A stretch of 64,000 bases of DNA from Candidatus Sphingomonas excrementigallinarum (GCA_019112965.1 DXIH01000037.1:1-64000), one strand, 5' to 3'; positions 50,227 through 57,857 are shown, counted from the first letter of the stretch. Made by a program: numbers and translations. Notes: generated by a model not told the origin, from the sequence alone.

Positions 50227-50394
50227 ATGATGAGCACCGAATCCGGGACCAGCGATATCCGTATCGTCCGCGCGCCGCAGCGCACGGACGATATCGGCTG
50301 CGCGCTCCGCTCGGCCTATTCCCGGCCGGTGCGGTTGCCGGATCATTGGGTGCGGTTGCTGGCACGGCTGGATCGGCGTTCACCACACTCCTGA
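50227..50394 (+). CDS. second NepR-like small protein
   Basis: 55 residues, two adjacent ATGs at 50227 and 50230. The C-terminal half GCALRSAYSRPVRLPDHWVR LLARLD (written in two parts) aligns with GSALRQAYQKTVDERIPDEM LDLLSKLD of the nepR at 53525, with a two-residue gap, matching the amphipathic helix 1 and LLxxLD pattern of NepR anti-sigma factors. No strong ribosome-binding site. It lies between glnE and the DUF6624 gene, 3.3 kb from nepR. Confidence 0.6.
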   Translation: MMSTESGTSDIRIVRAPQRTDDIGCALRSAYSRPVRLPDHWVRLLARLDRRSPHS

Positions 50395-50398
50395 GGGA

Positions 50399-51403
50399 CT
50401 ATCGCGGCTGGCCGGGTGGGCAGCGACCATAGGTTTGATCCATTCCGGCCAGATAGCCTGCCACAGGCGCCAGGCCGACGTCCGCACGCAGCCGGTCGAC
50501 GGCCTTTTCATCCTCAAGAGGCTTCGGCACGCGCTTGCCGTTGTCACACGTTGCCTGCGTCGCATAACGCTGCTTGCCCGTGATCTTCAGCATCACGCGG
50601 TCATACAGATAGGCATAGTCGCCTTTCGCAACCTCCCCCTTCACCATGAGCGGCTCCATCAAGCGCAAGGATGAGAGTTGGAAGGCCGGATCGGCATCCG
50701 CATGTTGCACCAGCAGCCAAGCCTGTTCGGCGGCATCCTCGCCGATCTCGGAGCGCTTCGGCCAACCCTGCTTCGCAACCAAAGCCTTGAGCCACTCAGT
50801 GTTATCATGATCCTCGACGGCAGCCGCCAACAATAGCCGCGATACGATCACCGCCTGGACGTCATCGGAAACAGCGGGCGCGCCCGCCATGTCCCCTTCG
50901 CCCCAACCCGCACCTACCCGCAGCATCTGCTCGCCGAGGGGACGGGCGATCAGAATGTCATGCAATTTTGGCGTCTTGGCTGCGCCCATGGCCTTGGCCA
51001 CTTTGACCGCCATCAGATAGGCGTCGGCGATCGGCGCGGCCTTGTCGACCGAGCGCTGAAATGCGTCAAAGCTCGTCCAGTGGTGCGCGTCGGGCGCCGT
51101 TGCTACTTGCGAGCAAAGGGGATTACGACTGGTGGTGTTAATCATTTTCGGATCGGCGACACCCAGAGCGCGAAGCTCAACCCGGGACTCCGCCAAGTCA
51201 TCCCGGTAGCAGGCGATCAGCCATTCCCCGATCTGCTTGTCCTGTGCCCTCTCTTCCGGCGTCGCGTCCGGAAAGCGCCCCTTCATTCACCTGTAATCGC
51301 CCGGATCGAAGCGATCCCCCTTGATATAGGGTTTCAGGACGTCCGGGACCGGCGGCGTGGCCGCTGTCAGCAGAAAGGCGAGGATCAGGGACAGCACGCG
51401 CAT
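50399..51403 (-). pseudogene. DUF6624 protein interrupted by an in-frame TGA after residue 38
   Basis: The frame encodes 38 residues with a signal peptide (MRVLSLILAFLLTAATPP) ending DPGDYR, then TGA (51287-51289), then 295 residues starting MKGRFPDATPEE. The main part has the DUF6624 features: GWPKRSEIGEDAAEQAWLLV and QHADADPAFQ, plus GKQRYATQATCDNGKRV near the end. A Trp codon at the TGA would restore a 334-residue exported protein. Alternatively the short ORF from 51286 is translated without a signal peptide. Function unknown. Confidence 0.7.
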
Positions 51404-51456
51404 GACGGGATCGGATAAGGTCACGGCATCACTGTCAAGCCGGTGTCTCTCAATAC

Positions 51457-51492
51457 AAAAAAGCCGCCCCGGTCAGAACCGGGACGGCTATT
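51457..51492 (-). terminator. rho-independent terminator of ecfG
   Basis: Minus-strand AGCCGTCCCGGTTCTGACCG pairs with CGGGGCGGCT and continues as a T-run; it lies about 25 bases past the ecfG stop. Confidence 0.88.
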
Positions 51493-51517
51493 TATTAACG
51501 CCAAGAAGTAGAAGCGT

Positions 51518-52165
51518 TTACCGCCCGCCGCTCAACTGGTCGACATCACCCATGATGCTGTCGAGCGCCGTCTTGCTGCTGTCCGTTTCATGCTCGCGAC
51601 GCGAGGGCAGCGAACCGTCGGTCAGGATCGCTTCCAGCGCGACGCGACCGCGCGCCACGCGGCTCTTGATCGTGCCGACTGCGACATTGCAGATTTCGGC
51701 CGCTTCCTCATAGGCGAAGCCCCCCGCACCGACCAGAATCAGCGCCTCGCGCTGCGGCTGCGGCAGGTGCATCAAGGCACGCTGCATATCGCCAAGCTCG
51801 ACATGGCGGTCCTGGCTCGCCGGAGCCGCCAGGATGCGGTCGGCGACCAGATCATCCCACTCGCCCTTGAAGCGCGCGCGACGCATCTGCGACAGATACA
51901 GGTTGCGCAGGATGATGAAGGTCCAGGCACGCATGTTCGTGCCCGCCTGAAAACGCTTGCGCGCCGCCCAGGCCTTCAGAAGCGTCTCCTGCACCAGGTC
52001 ATCGGCCAGATCGCGGCTGCCCGACAGAGAGCGTCCAAAGGCGCGCAGATGGGGAATGACGCGCGCCAGTTCCGCCTTGAACTCGGAATCGGGAAGCGCG
52101 ACATGCTCGACCGGCGCTTCAGGTGCGTCGTCCTCGAATTCGTCCCGCGTCAGTGGCTGCGTCAT
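51518..52165 (-). CDS. ecfG: general stress response sigma factor EcfG
   Basis: 215 residues, ECF sigma factor of the EcfG (ECF15) group. Region 2: LRAFGRSLSGSRDLADDLVQ, ETLLKAWAARKRF and NMRAWTFIILRNLYL; region 4: ALMHLPQPQREALILVGAGG, FAYEEAAEICNVAVGTIKSR. Normally bound by NepR and released when phospho-PhyR takes NepR. No anti-sigma gene sits directly beside it; a small membrane-protein gene and phyR are just upstream in the same direction. Confidence 0.95.
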   Translation of the reverse strand: MTQPLTRDEFEDDAPEAPVEHVALPDSEFKAELARVIPHLRAFGRSLSGSRDLADDLVQETLLKAWAARKRFQAGTNMRAWTFIILRNLYLSQMRRARFKGEWDDLVADRILAAPASQDRHVELGDMQRALMHLPQPQREALILVGAGGFAYEEAAEICNVAVGTIKSRVARGRVALEAILTDGSLPSRREHETDSSKTALDSIMGDVDQLSGGR

Positions 52166-52271
52166 GAAAATCCGATCATCGGAAACGGCCGACCCAACGA
52201 CCGTTTCGAAACATAAGAGGCCGACTCCGAAATAGCCAGCCGTCCCAATAGGCTAATCGCAAAGCCCCGTG

Positions 52272-52409
52272 TCAGCGCAGCACCAGAAAGGCGAAGATCG
52301 CGATCACGAGCACTAGCGAGATGGGCAGGACGTACCGCGTGACATGCGGCGTCGACCCTGCCCGAGCGTCCTCTTTGGCGACATGAATGGGTTCATTGGA
52401 ATCAGCCAT
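52272..52409 (-). CDS. 45-residue single-span membrane protein between ecfG and phyR
   Basis: Begins MADSNEPIHVAKEDARAG, then STPHVTRYVLPISLVLVIAI and a short FAFLVLR end: a hydrophilic N-terminus with a single C-terminal membrane helix. A GAGG site precedes the ATG by six bases. The codon use and spacing (106 bases to ecfG, 51 to phyR) support a real gene. I recall similar tiny proteins in sphingomonads but know no function. Confidence 0.7.
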   Translation of the reverse strand: MADSNEPIHVAKEDARAGSTPHVTRYVLPISLVLVIAIFAFLVLR

Positions 52410-52460
52410 GTCTACCTCAACGCCTCTCAACCGTTTTGGGTCCGTAACTGTAGGTCTTTC

Positions 52461-53261
52461 TTACTCGGCCGGGACCGTGCTCTGGTCGAAGAACAGCGCC
52501 TGGCTGATCGCGGCCTTCACCGTCGACCGCTGGAACGGCTTGGTGATGAGGAAGGTCGGCTCCGGGCGCTCGCCGGTCAGCAGACGCTCGGGGAAGGCGG
52601 TGATGAAGATCACCGGAACCTCGAACTCGGCCAGGATGTCCTTGACCGCATCGATGCCCGAGCTGTCGTCGGCCAGCTGGATGTCCGCCAGCACCAGGCC
52701 GGGGCGGTCCTCCATGGCCAGCGCCACGGCTTCGTCGCGGGTCACGGCGACGCCGGTGACTTCATGGCCCAGGTCGCGCACGATCGTCTCGATATCCATC
52801 GCGATGATCGGCTCGTCCTCGATGATGAGCACGCGGGCGCGGGTCTGCTTCTCGATCTCGGCCAGCGCCTCGGAGACGAGATTCTCGACCTCGCTCGGCT
52901 CCACGTCGATCAGATACGCCGCGTCCTCGGGCGTGAAGCCCTCCATGGCCGTCAGTAGCAACGCCTGGCGCGACAGTGGCGTCATCCGGGCGAGACGCGC
53001 ACGGGCCAGCCCTTCATTGCCGTCGGCGTCGATGCCGTCATTGTCCAGCTCGTCATAATTGGCCGACGACCAGATGCCCTGGAACATCCGATAGAGGCCC
53101 AGCCGCGGATCGACGTCGCGCGGAAACTGGTCCGGGGCCGCGACGATCGCCTCCAGCGTGGCGCGGACATATTTGTCGCCGTGCATCTGGCTGCCGGTCA
53201 GGGCCCGGCCATAGCGCCGCAGGAAGGGAAGATGGGGCGCAAGCTGCTGTCCAAGCGACAT
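52461..53261 (-). CDS. phyR: response regulator PhyR
   Basis: 266 residues. The N-terminal half is sigma-like (LPFLRRYGRALTGSQMHGDK and LTAMEGFTPEDAAYLIDVEP) and holds NepR when active; the C-terminal half is a receiver domain with IIEDEPIIAMDIE, the phosphoacceptor Asp in VLADIQLADD, and the conserved Lys in ITKPF. Master switch of the general stress response. Divergent from nepR across 263 bases. Confidence 0.96.
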   Translation of the reverse strand: MSLGQQLAPHLPFLRRYGRALTGSQMHGDKYVRATLEAIVAAPDQFPRDVDPRLGLYRMFQGIWSSANYDELDNDGIDADGNEGLARARLARMTPLSRQALLLTAMEGFTPEDAAYLIDVEPSEVENLVSEALAEIEKQTRARVLIIEDEPIIAMDIETIVRDLGHEVTGVAVTRDEAVALAMEDRPGLVLADIQLADDSSGIDAVKDILAEFEVPVIFITAFPERLLTGERPEPTFLITKPFQRSTVKAAISQALFFDQSTVPAE

Positions 53262-53396
53262 GGGTAATAATCACTCCCTGAGGTATTCGCGGACACCTGA
53301 TGTGCTGGCCCCCGCGCATGTTTTCAATGGCGTTTCCCGAAATCCCCTTGTGGCACACGTCATGCACGTACCCTTCGGATTTTTCGTATCGCATCG

Positions 53397-53421
53397 GGAA
53401 CCAACAAGATCGAATTTGGTT
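53397..53421 (+). promoter_or_regulatory. EcfG-type promoter upstream of nepR
   Basis: GGAAC (53397-53401), 16-base spacer, GGTT (53418-53421). This is the consensus form GGAAC-N16/17-CGTT with one mismatch. It points toward nepR, about 100 bases downstream. Confidence 0.75.
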
Positions 53422-53524
53422 TCATCGCCACATCAACTATGGCCCAGGCATGACGCCAATCGGCAGTGCCCCATGGCCGCCATTGCGTCGGTTGCCCCGC
53501 TAGTGGGTCGTGCAGGGGGATATT

Positions 53525-53680
53525 TTGAGTTTGGGCAACAAGACGAAGAAGACGCCGTCCTCCACGCCCGAAAAGGGCGGTCAGAAAGATGCGGGCTCGG
53601 CACTTCGCCAGGCGTATCAGAAGACCGTGGACGAGCGGATCCCCGATGAGATGCTTGACCTTCTCAGCAAGCTGGACTGA
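53525..53680 (+). CDS. nepR: anti-sigma factor NepR
   Basis: 51 residues from a TTG start (SLGNKTKKTP). Core: SALRQAYQKTVDERIPDEML followed by DLLSKLD, the NepR helix pair; binds EcfG and, on stress, phospho-PhyR. Preceded by GGGGGA within the normal distance. It lies 12 bases before phyP and is on the strand opposite to ecfG and phyR. Too short for many gene callers. Confidence 0.9.
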   Translation: MSLGNKTKKTPSSTPEKGGQKDAGSALRQAYQKTVDERIPDEMLDLLSKLD

Positions 53681-53692
53681 ACGTCCGGCTGA

Positions 53693-55279
53693 ATGGCCAG
53701 CGCTCCTCCCCAAGACATCGAGGCTCCCGAACGCCTCCGCCCTCCCCCGCCCCGTCTCGCAACGGGCGCGAAGCTCGTGCTCGTGCTGGGCAGCACCCTG
53801 TTCATCCTGGCCGCCATCGCGGTGTTCGCCACGCTTCAGACCACGCGGCTGGCCGACAGCGAGGCGAGCGGGCGGCTTCGCATAGCCGCCAACGAGGATG
53901 CCCGCGCCATCGCCTCCGAGTTGATGGGCGATATGACCGCGCTGCGCGTCGCCGTACGCGCGATGGGCCAGGACCCGATGGACATGCCGAGTTGCGCCCG
54001 CGCCCAGGGCGTATTCGCGCAACAGTCGGTGACCGGCGCACGTTTCCTCATCACCGATCGGTCGGGCAAGACGCTGTGCGGAGATCCACTGCCCGCCGCA
54101 CTGCCGGTGCCGGTCGAAGGGTCGCCGATCGGCGCCGACATATTGCCCGGCAAGGGGCTGGTCCTGTCGATCGCCAGCCAGGACGGCCGCGCCCAGGCAC
54201 GCGCCTTCTTCCCCTTGCCCTTCCTCCAGTCGCTGACCGACCAGAACGCTCCCGCCAGCCCGATCGAGTCGGTGCTGGAGCTGGATGGCGAGTTGCTGCC
54301 GCTTCACCAGCTGTCGCATCGGGGGGCGCTGGATCGCATGAAGTCGATGCGCACCGAATTGGGTATCGCCGGACTGGTCCTGCGCACCTCCACGCCCAGC
54401 GCGCCGATCACCTCGTCGCTGATCGTCGCGCTCGCGCTGCCGCTGCTGATGTGGCTGGCCGCCGTGGTGCTGGGCTGGTTCATCGTCGATCGGCTGCTGA
54501 TCCGCCCCTTGCGTCGGTTGCGGACCATCGTCGCGACCTATCAGCCGGGCGAGGTGCTGGATATTTCTGGGGTCGAGGCCGCCCCCGCCCAGGAAATCCG
54601 CGATCTGGCCGACACGTTCGAGGCGATCACCCAGACCGTCGCCACGCACGAGGCGGGGCTGGCCGAGGGACTGGTGCGCCAGACCAAGCTGACCCGCGAG
54701 GTCCACCACCGGGTCAAGAACAACCTGCAGGTCATCTCCAGCCTCATCAACTTTCATGCGCGCGGGGCGACCGGGCCGGAGGCGATGGCCGCATATTCCT
54801 CGATCCAGCGGCGGGTCGACGCGCTGGCGGTCGTCCATCGGCATCACTTCGCCGAACTGGAGGAAAATCGCGGCCTGAACCTGCGCACGATGATCGGCGA
54901 GCTGGCCGCCAATATCCGCGCCACCGCGCCGGAGAGCGTGTCGGGCATCGGTATCTCGCTCGACGTCGCGCCGCTGCTGGTCAACCAGGACGTGGCGGTC
55001 GCCGTTGCCTTCCTGGTCACCGAGACGATCGAGCTGGCGATGAACTGCGATCCCACGGCGCAGATCCGCGTTGCGATCAAGCCCGCCGAACAGGAAGGCC
55101 GCGCGGTCGTCCGGGTCGTCACCCGCGCGCTGGTCGAGACCGACGAACTGCGCCACCTGATCGGCAAGCGCTATGGCCGGGTGATGGAGGGGCTGGCGCG
55201 ACAGCTTCGTGCGCCGCTGCACCATGATCCGCTGGTCGGTGCCTATGAGATCGCCATCCCGATCGTCGGACGCGACTGA
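53693..55279 (+). CDS. phyP: PhyP-like HisKA_2 sensor protein with degenerate ATP-binding domain
   Basis: 528 residues: N-terminal helix (LVLVLGSTLFILAAIAVFA), a periplasmic sensor of about 190 residues, a second helix around 245 followed by a HAMP-like segment, then HisKA_2 with the phosphoacceptor in REVHHRVKNNLQVISSLINF. The ATPase part keeps only an N-box-like ETIELAMNC and shows no recognisable D-x-G-x-G box or G-rich lid; the residues after (VVTRALVETDELRHLIGKRY) do not fit. This matches PhyP, reported in Sphingomonas sp. Fr1 as a negative regulator of PhyR. Co-transcribed with nepR. Confidence 0.88.
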   Translation: MASAPPQDIEAPERLRPPPPRLATGAKLVLVLGSTLFILAAIAVFATLQTTRLADSEASGRLRIAANEDARAIASELMGDMTALRVAVRAMGQDPMDMPSCARAQGVFAQQSVTGARFLITDRSGKTLCGDPLPAALPVPVEGSPIGADILPGKGLVLSIASQDGRAQARAFFPLPFLQSLTDQNAPASPIESVLELDGELLPLHQLSHRGALDRMKSMRTELGIAGLVLRTSTPSAPITSSLIVALALPLLMWLAAVVLGWFIVDRLLIRPLRRLRTIVATYQPGEVLDISGVEAAPAQEIRDLADTFEAITQTVATHEAGLAEGLVRQTKLTREVHHRVKNNLQVISSLINFHARGATGPEAMAAYSSIQRRVDALAVVHRHHFAELEENRGLNLRTMIGELAANIRATAPESVSGIGISLDVAPLLVNQDVAVAVAFLVTETIELAMNCDPTAQIRVAIKPAEQEGRAVVRVVTRALVETDELRHLIGKRYGRVMEGLARQLRAPLHHDPLVGAYEIAIPIVGRD

Positions 55280-55312
55280 ATCCGAAAAAGATTCGCGACG
55301 GCGAAAAAGACG

Positions 55313-55337
55313 GGAACCCCTGCCTTGGCAGTGTGTT
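55313..55337 (+). promoter_or_regulatory. EcfG-type promoter of the candidate sRNA
   Basis: GGAAC (55313-55317), 16-base spacer, TGTT (55334-55337). The -35 and spacing are exact; the first -10 base is T where C is preferred. The predicted start near 55345 is just upstream of the first hairpin. Confidence 0.65.
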
Positions 55338-55344
55338 CTGCTCT

Positions 55345-55446
55345 TCGGATAGCGAACTTATGCCCCCCCGCTCTCGCTGTCCAAGCCATAGGCCTGGAAG
55401 CGTCCACCCTCCCCCCCCGGTGACGCTTCCAGGCCTTAATCTTTTT
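55345..55446 (+). ncRNA. candidate C-rich-loop small RNA in the general stress locus
   Basis: About 100 nt. Hairpin 1: GGATAGCGA (55347-55355) with TCGCTGTCC (55374-55382), loop of 18 with seven consecutive Cs. Hairpin 2: a perfect 15-bp stem, 55390-55404 with 55422-55436, loop of 17 (CACCC...CCGGT with eight Cs), followed by TTAATCTTTTT as terminator. The C-rich loops could pair with ribosome-binding sites. The design and the EcfG-like promoter recall GsrN of Caulobacter. The downstream half also serves as terminator for phyP. Confidence 0.6.
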
Positions 55447-55499
55447 CGGGGCCAATTCTCTCCACGACATCCTTCAGCCACATCGTCCGTGACAGACGC

Positions 55500-55524
55500 G
55501 GAACGATTGCAGGCGTGACGCATT
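55500..55524 (+). promoter_or_regulatory. possible EcfG-type promoter of the entericidin-like gene
   Basis: GGAAC (55500-55504), 16-base spacer, CATT (55521-55524), 33 bases before the ATG. Weaker -10 than the nepR and sRNA sites. Confidence 0.5.
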
Positions 55525-55557
55525 GATCGGCAACGGATTTCATCGAGGAGACAGAGA

Positions 55558-55692
55558 ATGCGTAAGCTCATGGGTCTGGCGATCGTCGCCGGTGCGCTGC
55601 TGGTCAGCGCGTGCAACACCGTCGAGGGCGTCGGCCGCGACGTGAGCTCGGCGGGCAACACGGTCGCCAAGACGGCGAACGACGCCAAGTAA
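55558..55692 (+). CDS. entericidin A/B-type lipoprotein
   Basis: 44 residues. Signal with lipobox GLAIVAGALLVSAC (Cys 19), then a short NTVEGVGRDVSSAGNTVAKT segment, the entericidin EcnA/EcnB pattern. GAGGAG lies about 8 bases before the ATG. Entericidins are small envelope lipoproteins, often stress-induced in alphaproteobacteria. Independent transcription unit with its own terminator. Confidence 0.85.
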   Translation: MRKLMGLAIVAGALLVSACNTVEGVGRDVSSAGNTVAKTANDAK

Positions 55693-55715
55693 GCCTTCAC
55701 CCGGCTGACGATTGC

Positions 55716-55752
55716 GAAAGGGCTCCGACGGGTTTCCGTCGGGGCCCTTTTC
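55716..55752 (+). terminator. rho-independent terminator after the entericidin gene
   Basis: AAAGGGCTCCGACGG / CCGTCGGGGCCCTTTT stem with a short TTTTCC tail. Confidence 0.85.
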
Positions 55753-55815
55753 CGTGTTTGGCGTGAATGGGTGGAGTTCCCGAGACCATGATGACGTTGC
55801 GTTGAGCCAAGGCAA

Positions 55816-55917
55816 GCCCCTCCCCTTCAGGGGAGGGGTTGGGGTGGGGCCTCGCCACGGGCTGCACGCTTGCGGAGGCGCCCCACCCCCGGCCCCTCCC
55901 CTGAAGGGGAGGGGTGA
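55816..55917. repeat. palindromic repeat pair, family C
   Basis: CCCCTCCCCTTCAGGGGAGG and TTGGGGTGGGGCCTCG on the left, CGCCCCACCCCCGG and CCCCTCCCCTGAAGGGGAGG on the right; the whole is an inverted repeat of about 100 bases. Together with the terminator it explains most of the 334-base gap; nothing else is seen from 55918 to 56026. Confidence 0.88.
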
Positions 55918-56026
55918 GTTAATCTCATGTCATCATGCTTTAGGCGGTCAAGCGAGGCATCTGCTCTCGCCCAGTTGCGAGCATTTCAGGCTGGCCTCTC
56001 GAAGAAGGCCAACATAACGTCCTGCG

Positions 56027-56401
56027 GTGTTCATCGAGCGAGCCTATGTCGAGCGGGAGAGCCTGTCGGATCGCAATCTGCAGCGACTGCGCGCTGGCTT
56101 TGCCGATCAGGTGCAACGTTACGAGTACGCCATCCGCAACTACCCGCCGGATCGGATGGAAAAGCACGGGCGGCCTTTTCTAAACAAGCTACGCGAAAAA
56201 GTAGCTATAGTTGATGCTCTAATTACCAATCGGATGGATGTTCGCCGACGCCCAGTTGGTGACTGCGTTCCCGAAGCGTCCTGCCACCACGATCTTGATT
56301 GGCTGCTTATCGCCGCCGCACTGGCGGTTGCCGCCGTCGTTGGTTTCGATAGCCGCGCCGCGATCAACGCGATCATCAGCCGCTGGCACAACGGCAGCTA
56401 A
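56027..56401 (+). CDS. unrecognised protein with C-terminal membrane segment
   Basis: 124 residues from a GTG start. The first ~70 residues are charged and helical (LSDRNLQRLRAGFADQVQRY), the last ~35 contain a hydrophobic stretch (WLLIAAALAVAAVVGF). The region is less GC-rich than its surroundings and its codon use is less biased, so it may be recently acquired or not a gene. No clear ribosome-binding site. Confidence 0.4.
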   Translation: MFIERAYVERESLSDRNLQRLRAGFADQVQRYEYAIRNYPPDRMEKHGRPFLNKLREKVAIVDALITNRMDVRRRPVGDCVPEASCHHDLDWLLIAAALAVAAVVGFDSRAAINAIISRWHNGS

Positions 56402-56539
56402 CCATCCTTTCCGGACATTACGATAGCCGACAGCGTTAAATTCGCCCGTGGCTTTCGACAGCGCTCATGCCGGACGGCGGTCGATCCCGGGCCTTTTCTT
56501 CCTGACCACTGCCGGAGGCCAAGCCCCACCCTCTGCCCA

Positions 56540-56572
56540 ACAAAAAGGGCCTCGGCTTCCACCGAGACCCTC
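56540..56572 (-). terminator. rho-independent terminator of the tat operon
   Basis: Minus-strand GGGTCTCGG / CCGAGGCCC stem (one G-T pair), followed by a T-run. It sits about 25 bases past the tatC stop. The 56402-56539 part of the gap shows nothing else. Confidence 0.82.
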
Positions 56573-56595
56573 CCCAATCCAAAACCGTATCGCGA

Positions 56596-57381
56596 TCAGG
56601 CAACCGCGTCGGCATCCTCTTCCACCGCCGCCTGCTTCGACCGGGCCCGTTCGGTGAACCAGATGCCGATGATCGCCAACTCGTACAGAATGATGAGAGG
56701 CACTGCGAGCAGCACCTGCGACATCAGGTCGGGCGGGGTCAGCACCGCCGCGATCGCGGTGGCCGCGACGATGGCGTAGCGCCGCGCACCGATCAGCTGC
56801 TTGCGGGTGACGATCCCCGCCCGCTCCAGCAGCATCAGCAGCACCGGCAGCAGGAAGGCCAGGCCGAAGGCGAACAGGAACTGCATGACGAAGGACAGGT
56901 AATTGCCGATCGCGGGCAGCGCCTCTCGCTTCACACCACCGACCATGCCGTCAAAGCCGAGCAGGAAGTGCAGCGCCATCGGGATGGCGATATAATAGGC
57001 CATCGCCGCCCCCATCAGGAACAGCACCGGCGTCGCCAGCAGGAAGGGCAGCAGCGCCTTCTTTTCCTTGCGGTACAGGCCCGGTGCGACGAACTGCCAC
57101 AACTGATTGGCGATCACCGGGAAGGAGATCATCATCGCGGCGAAGAACGATACCTTTACCTGGACGAAGAACGCCTCGAAAATCTGGGTATAGACCAGCG
57201 TCCCCTGCCCCGCCCGGAGCAGCGGCTTGGCAAGGAAGCCGAAGATCGATTCCGAAAAATACATCGACACGCCAAAGGCCAGGCCGATGGCGATGATGCA
57301 GTAGAGCAGCCGCCGCCGCAGCTCGATCAGATGCTCCAGCAGGGGCGCGCGGCTGGCGTCGATCTCGTCATGGTCGCTCAC
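56596..57381 (-). CDS. tatC: Sec-independent protein translocase TatC
   Basis: 261 residues with six membrane helices. Typical N-terminus LLEHLIELRRRLLYCII, then SFFAAMMISFPVIANQLWQFV and FVAPGLYRKEKK; binds the twin-arginine signal. The stop of tatB overlaps its start by four bases. Confidence 0.96.
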   Translation of the reverse strand: MSDHDEIDASRAPLLEHLIELRRRLLYCIIAIGLAFGVSMYFSESIFGFLAKPLLRAGQGTLVYTQIFEAFFVQVKVSFFAAMMISFPVIANQLWQFVAPGLYRKEKKALLPFLLATPVLFLMGAAMAYYIAIPMALHFLLGFDGMVGGVKREALPAIGNYLSFVMQFLFAFGLAFLLPVLLMLLERAGIVTRKQLIGARRYAIVAATAIAAVLTPPDLMSQVLLAVPLIILYELAIIGIWFTERARSKQAAVEEDADAVA

Positions 57382-57857
57382 GATGCCGCCCCCTCGGTGC
57401 CGCGCGACGGATGCTCGCTGGCGGGTGCAGGTGCGACGACGGGCTTTTCGACCATCACCGGCCGATCGCTATGATCCGCATGGGCATCGCCCCGGTCGTG
57501 TGCGTGGGGGTCGTGTGCGTGCGCATCACGATGGGGTGCATCGGATGCGGTGTCGTCGGGCAATGCCGCCGGGGTCGCCGCCGCCGGGGTCGCTTCGACG
57601 TCGACATGCGGGGGCGTATCGGCGGCATGTTCGCGCATGATCCGCTCATTCTCGGCGGCCCAGCGCTTTTCCATTTCCTCCAGCTCGGCCTCCCGGACCA
57701 TATTGTCGAAGCCTTGGCGGAACTGGCGCGTGACGCCGCGCGCCTTGCCCACCCAATAGCCGACGACACGCATCGCCTTGGGCAGGTCCTTGGGACCGAT
57801 CACGACCAGCGCGACGATGGCGACCAGCAGGAATTCGCTGGAATCGATGTTGAACAT
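57378..57857 (-). CDS. tatB: Sec-independent protein translocase TatB
   Basis: 159 residues. Short N-terminal helix with FNIDSSEFLLVAIVALVVIG and the PKDLPKAMR hinge, then an amphipathic helix. The C-terminal half is low complexity, with a His/Asp-rich stretch (DAHAHDPHAHDRGDAHADHS) that could bind metal. Partner of TatC in substrate recognition. Confidence 0.95.
   Translation of the reverse strand: MFNIDSSEFLLVAIVALVVIGPKDLPKAMRVVGYWVGKARGVTRQFRQGFDNMVREAELEEMEKRWAAENERIMREHAADTPPHVDVEATPAAATPAALPDDTASDAPHRDAHAHDPHAHDRGDAHADHSDRPVMVEKPVVAPAPASEHPSRGTEGAAS

Noticed and set aside
52419..52443. EcfG-like site in front of the 45-residue membrane protein (minus strand GGACC-N16-CGTT)
   Set aside because: The -35 has a mismatch in a key position and the -10 would lie only about 10 bases from the start codon.
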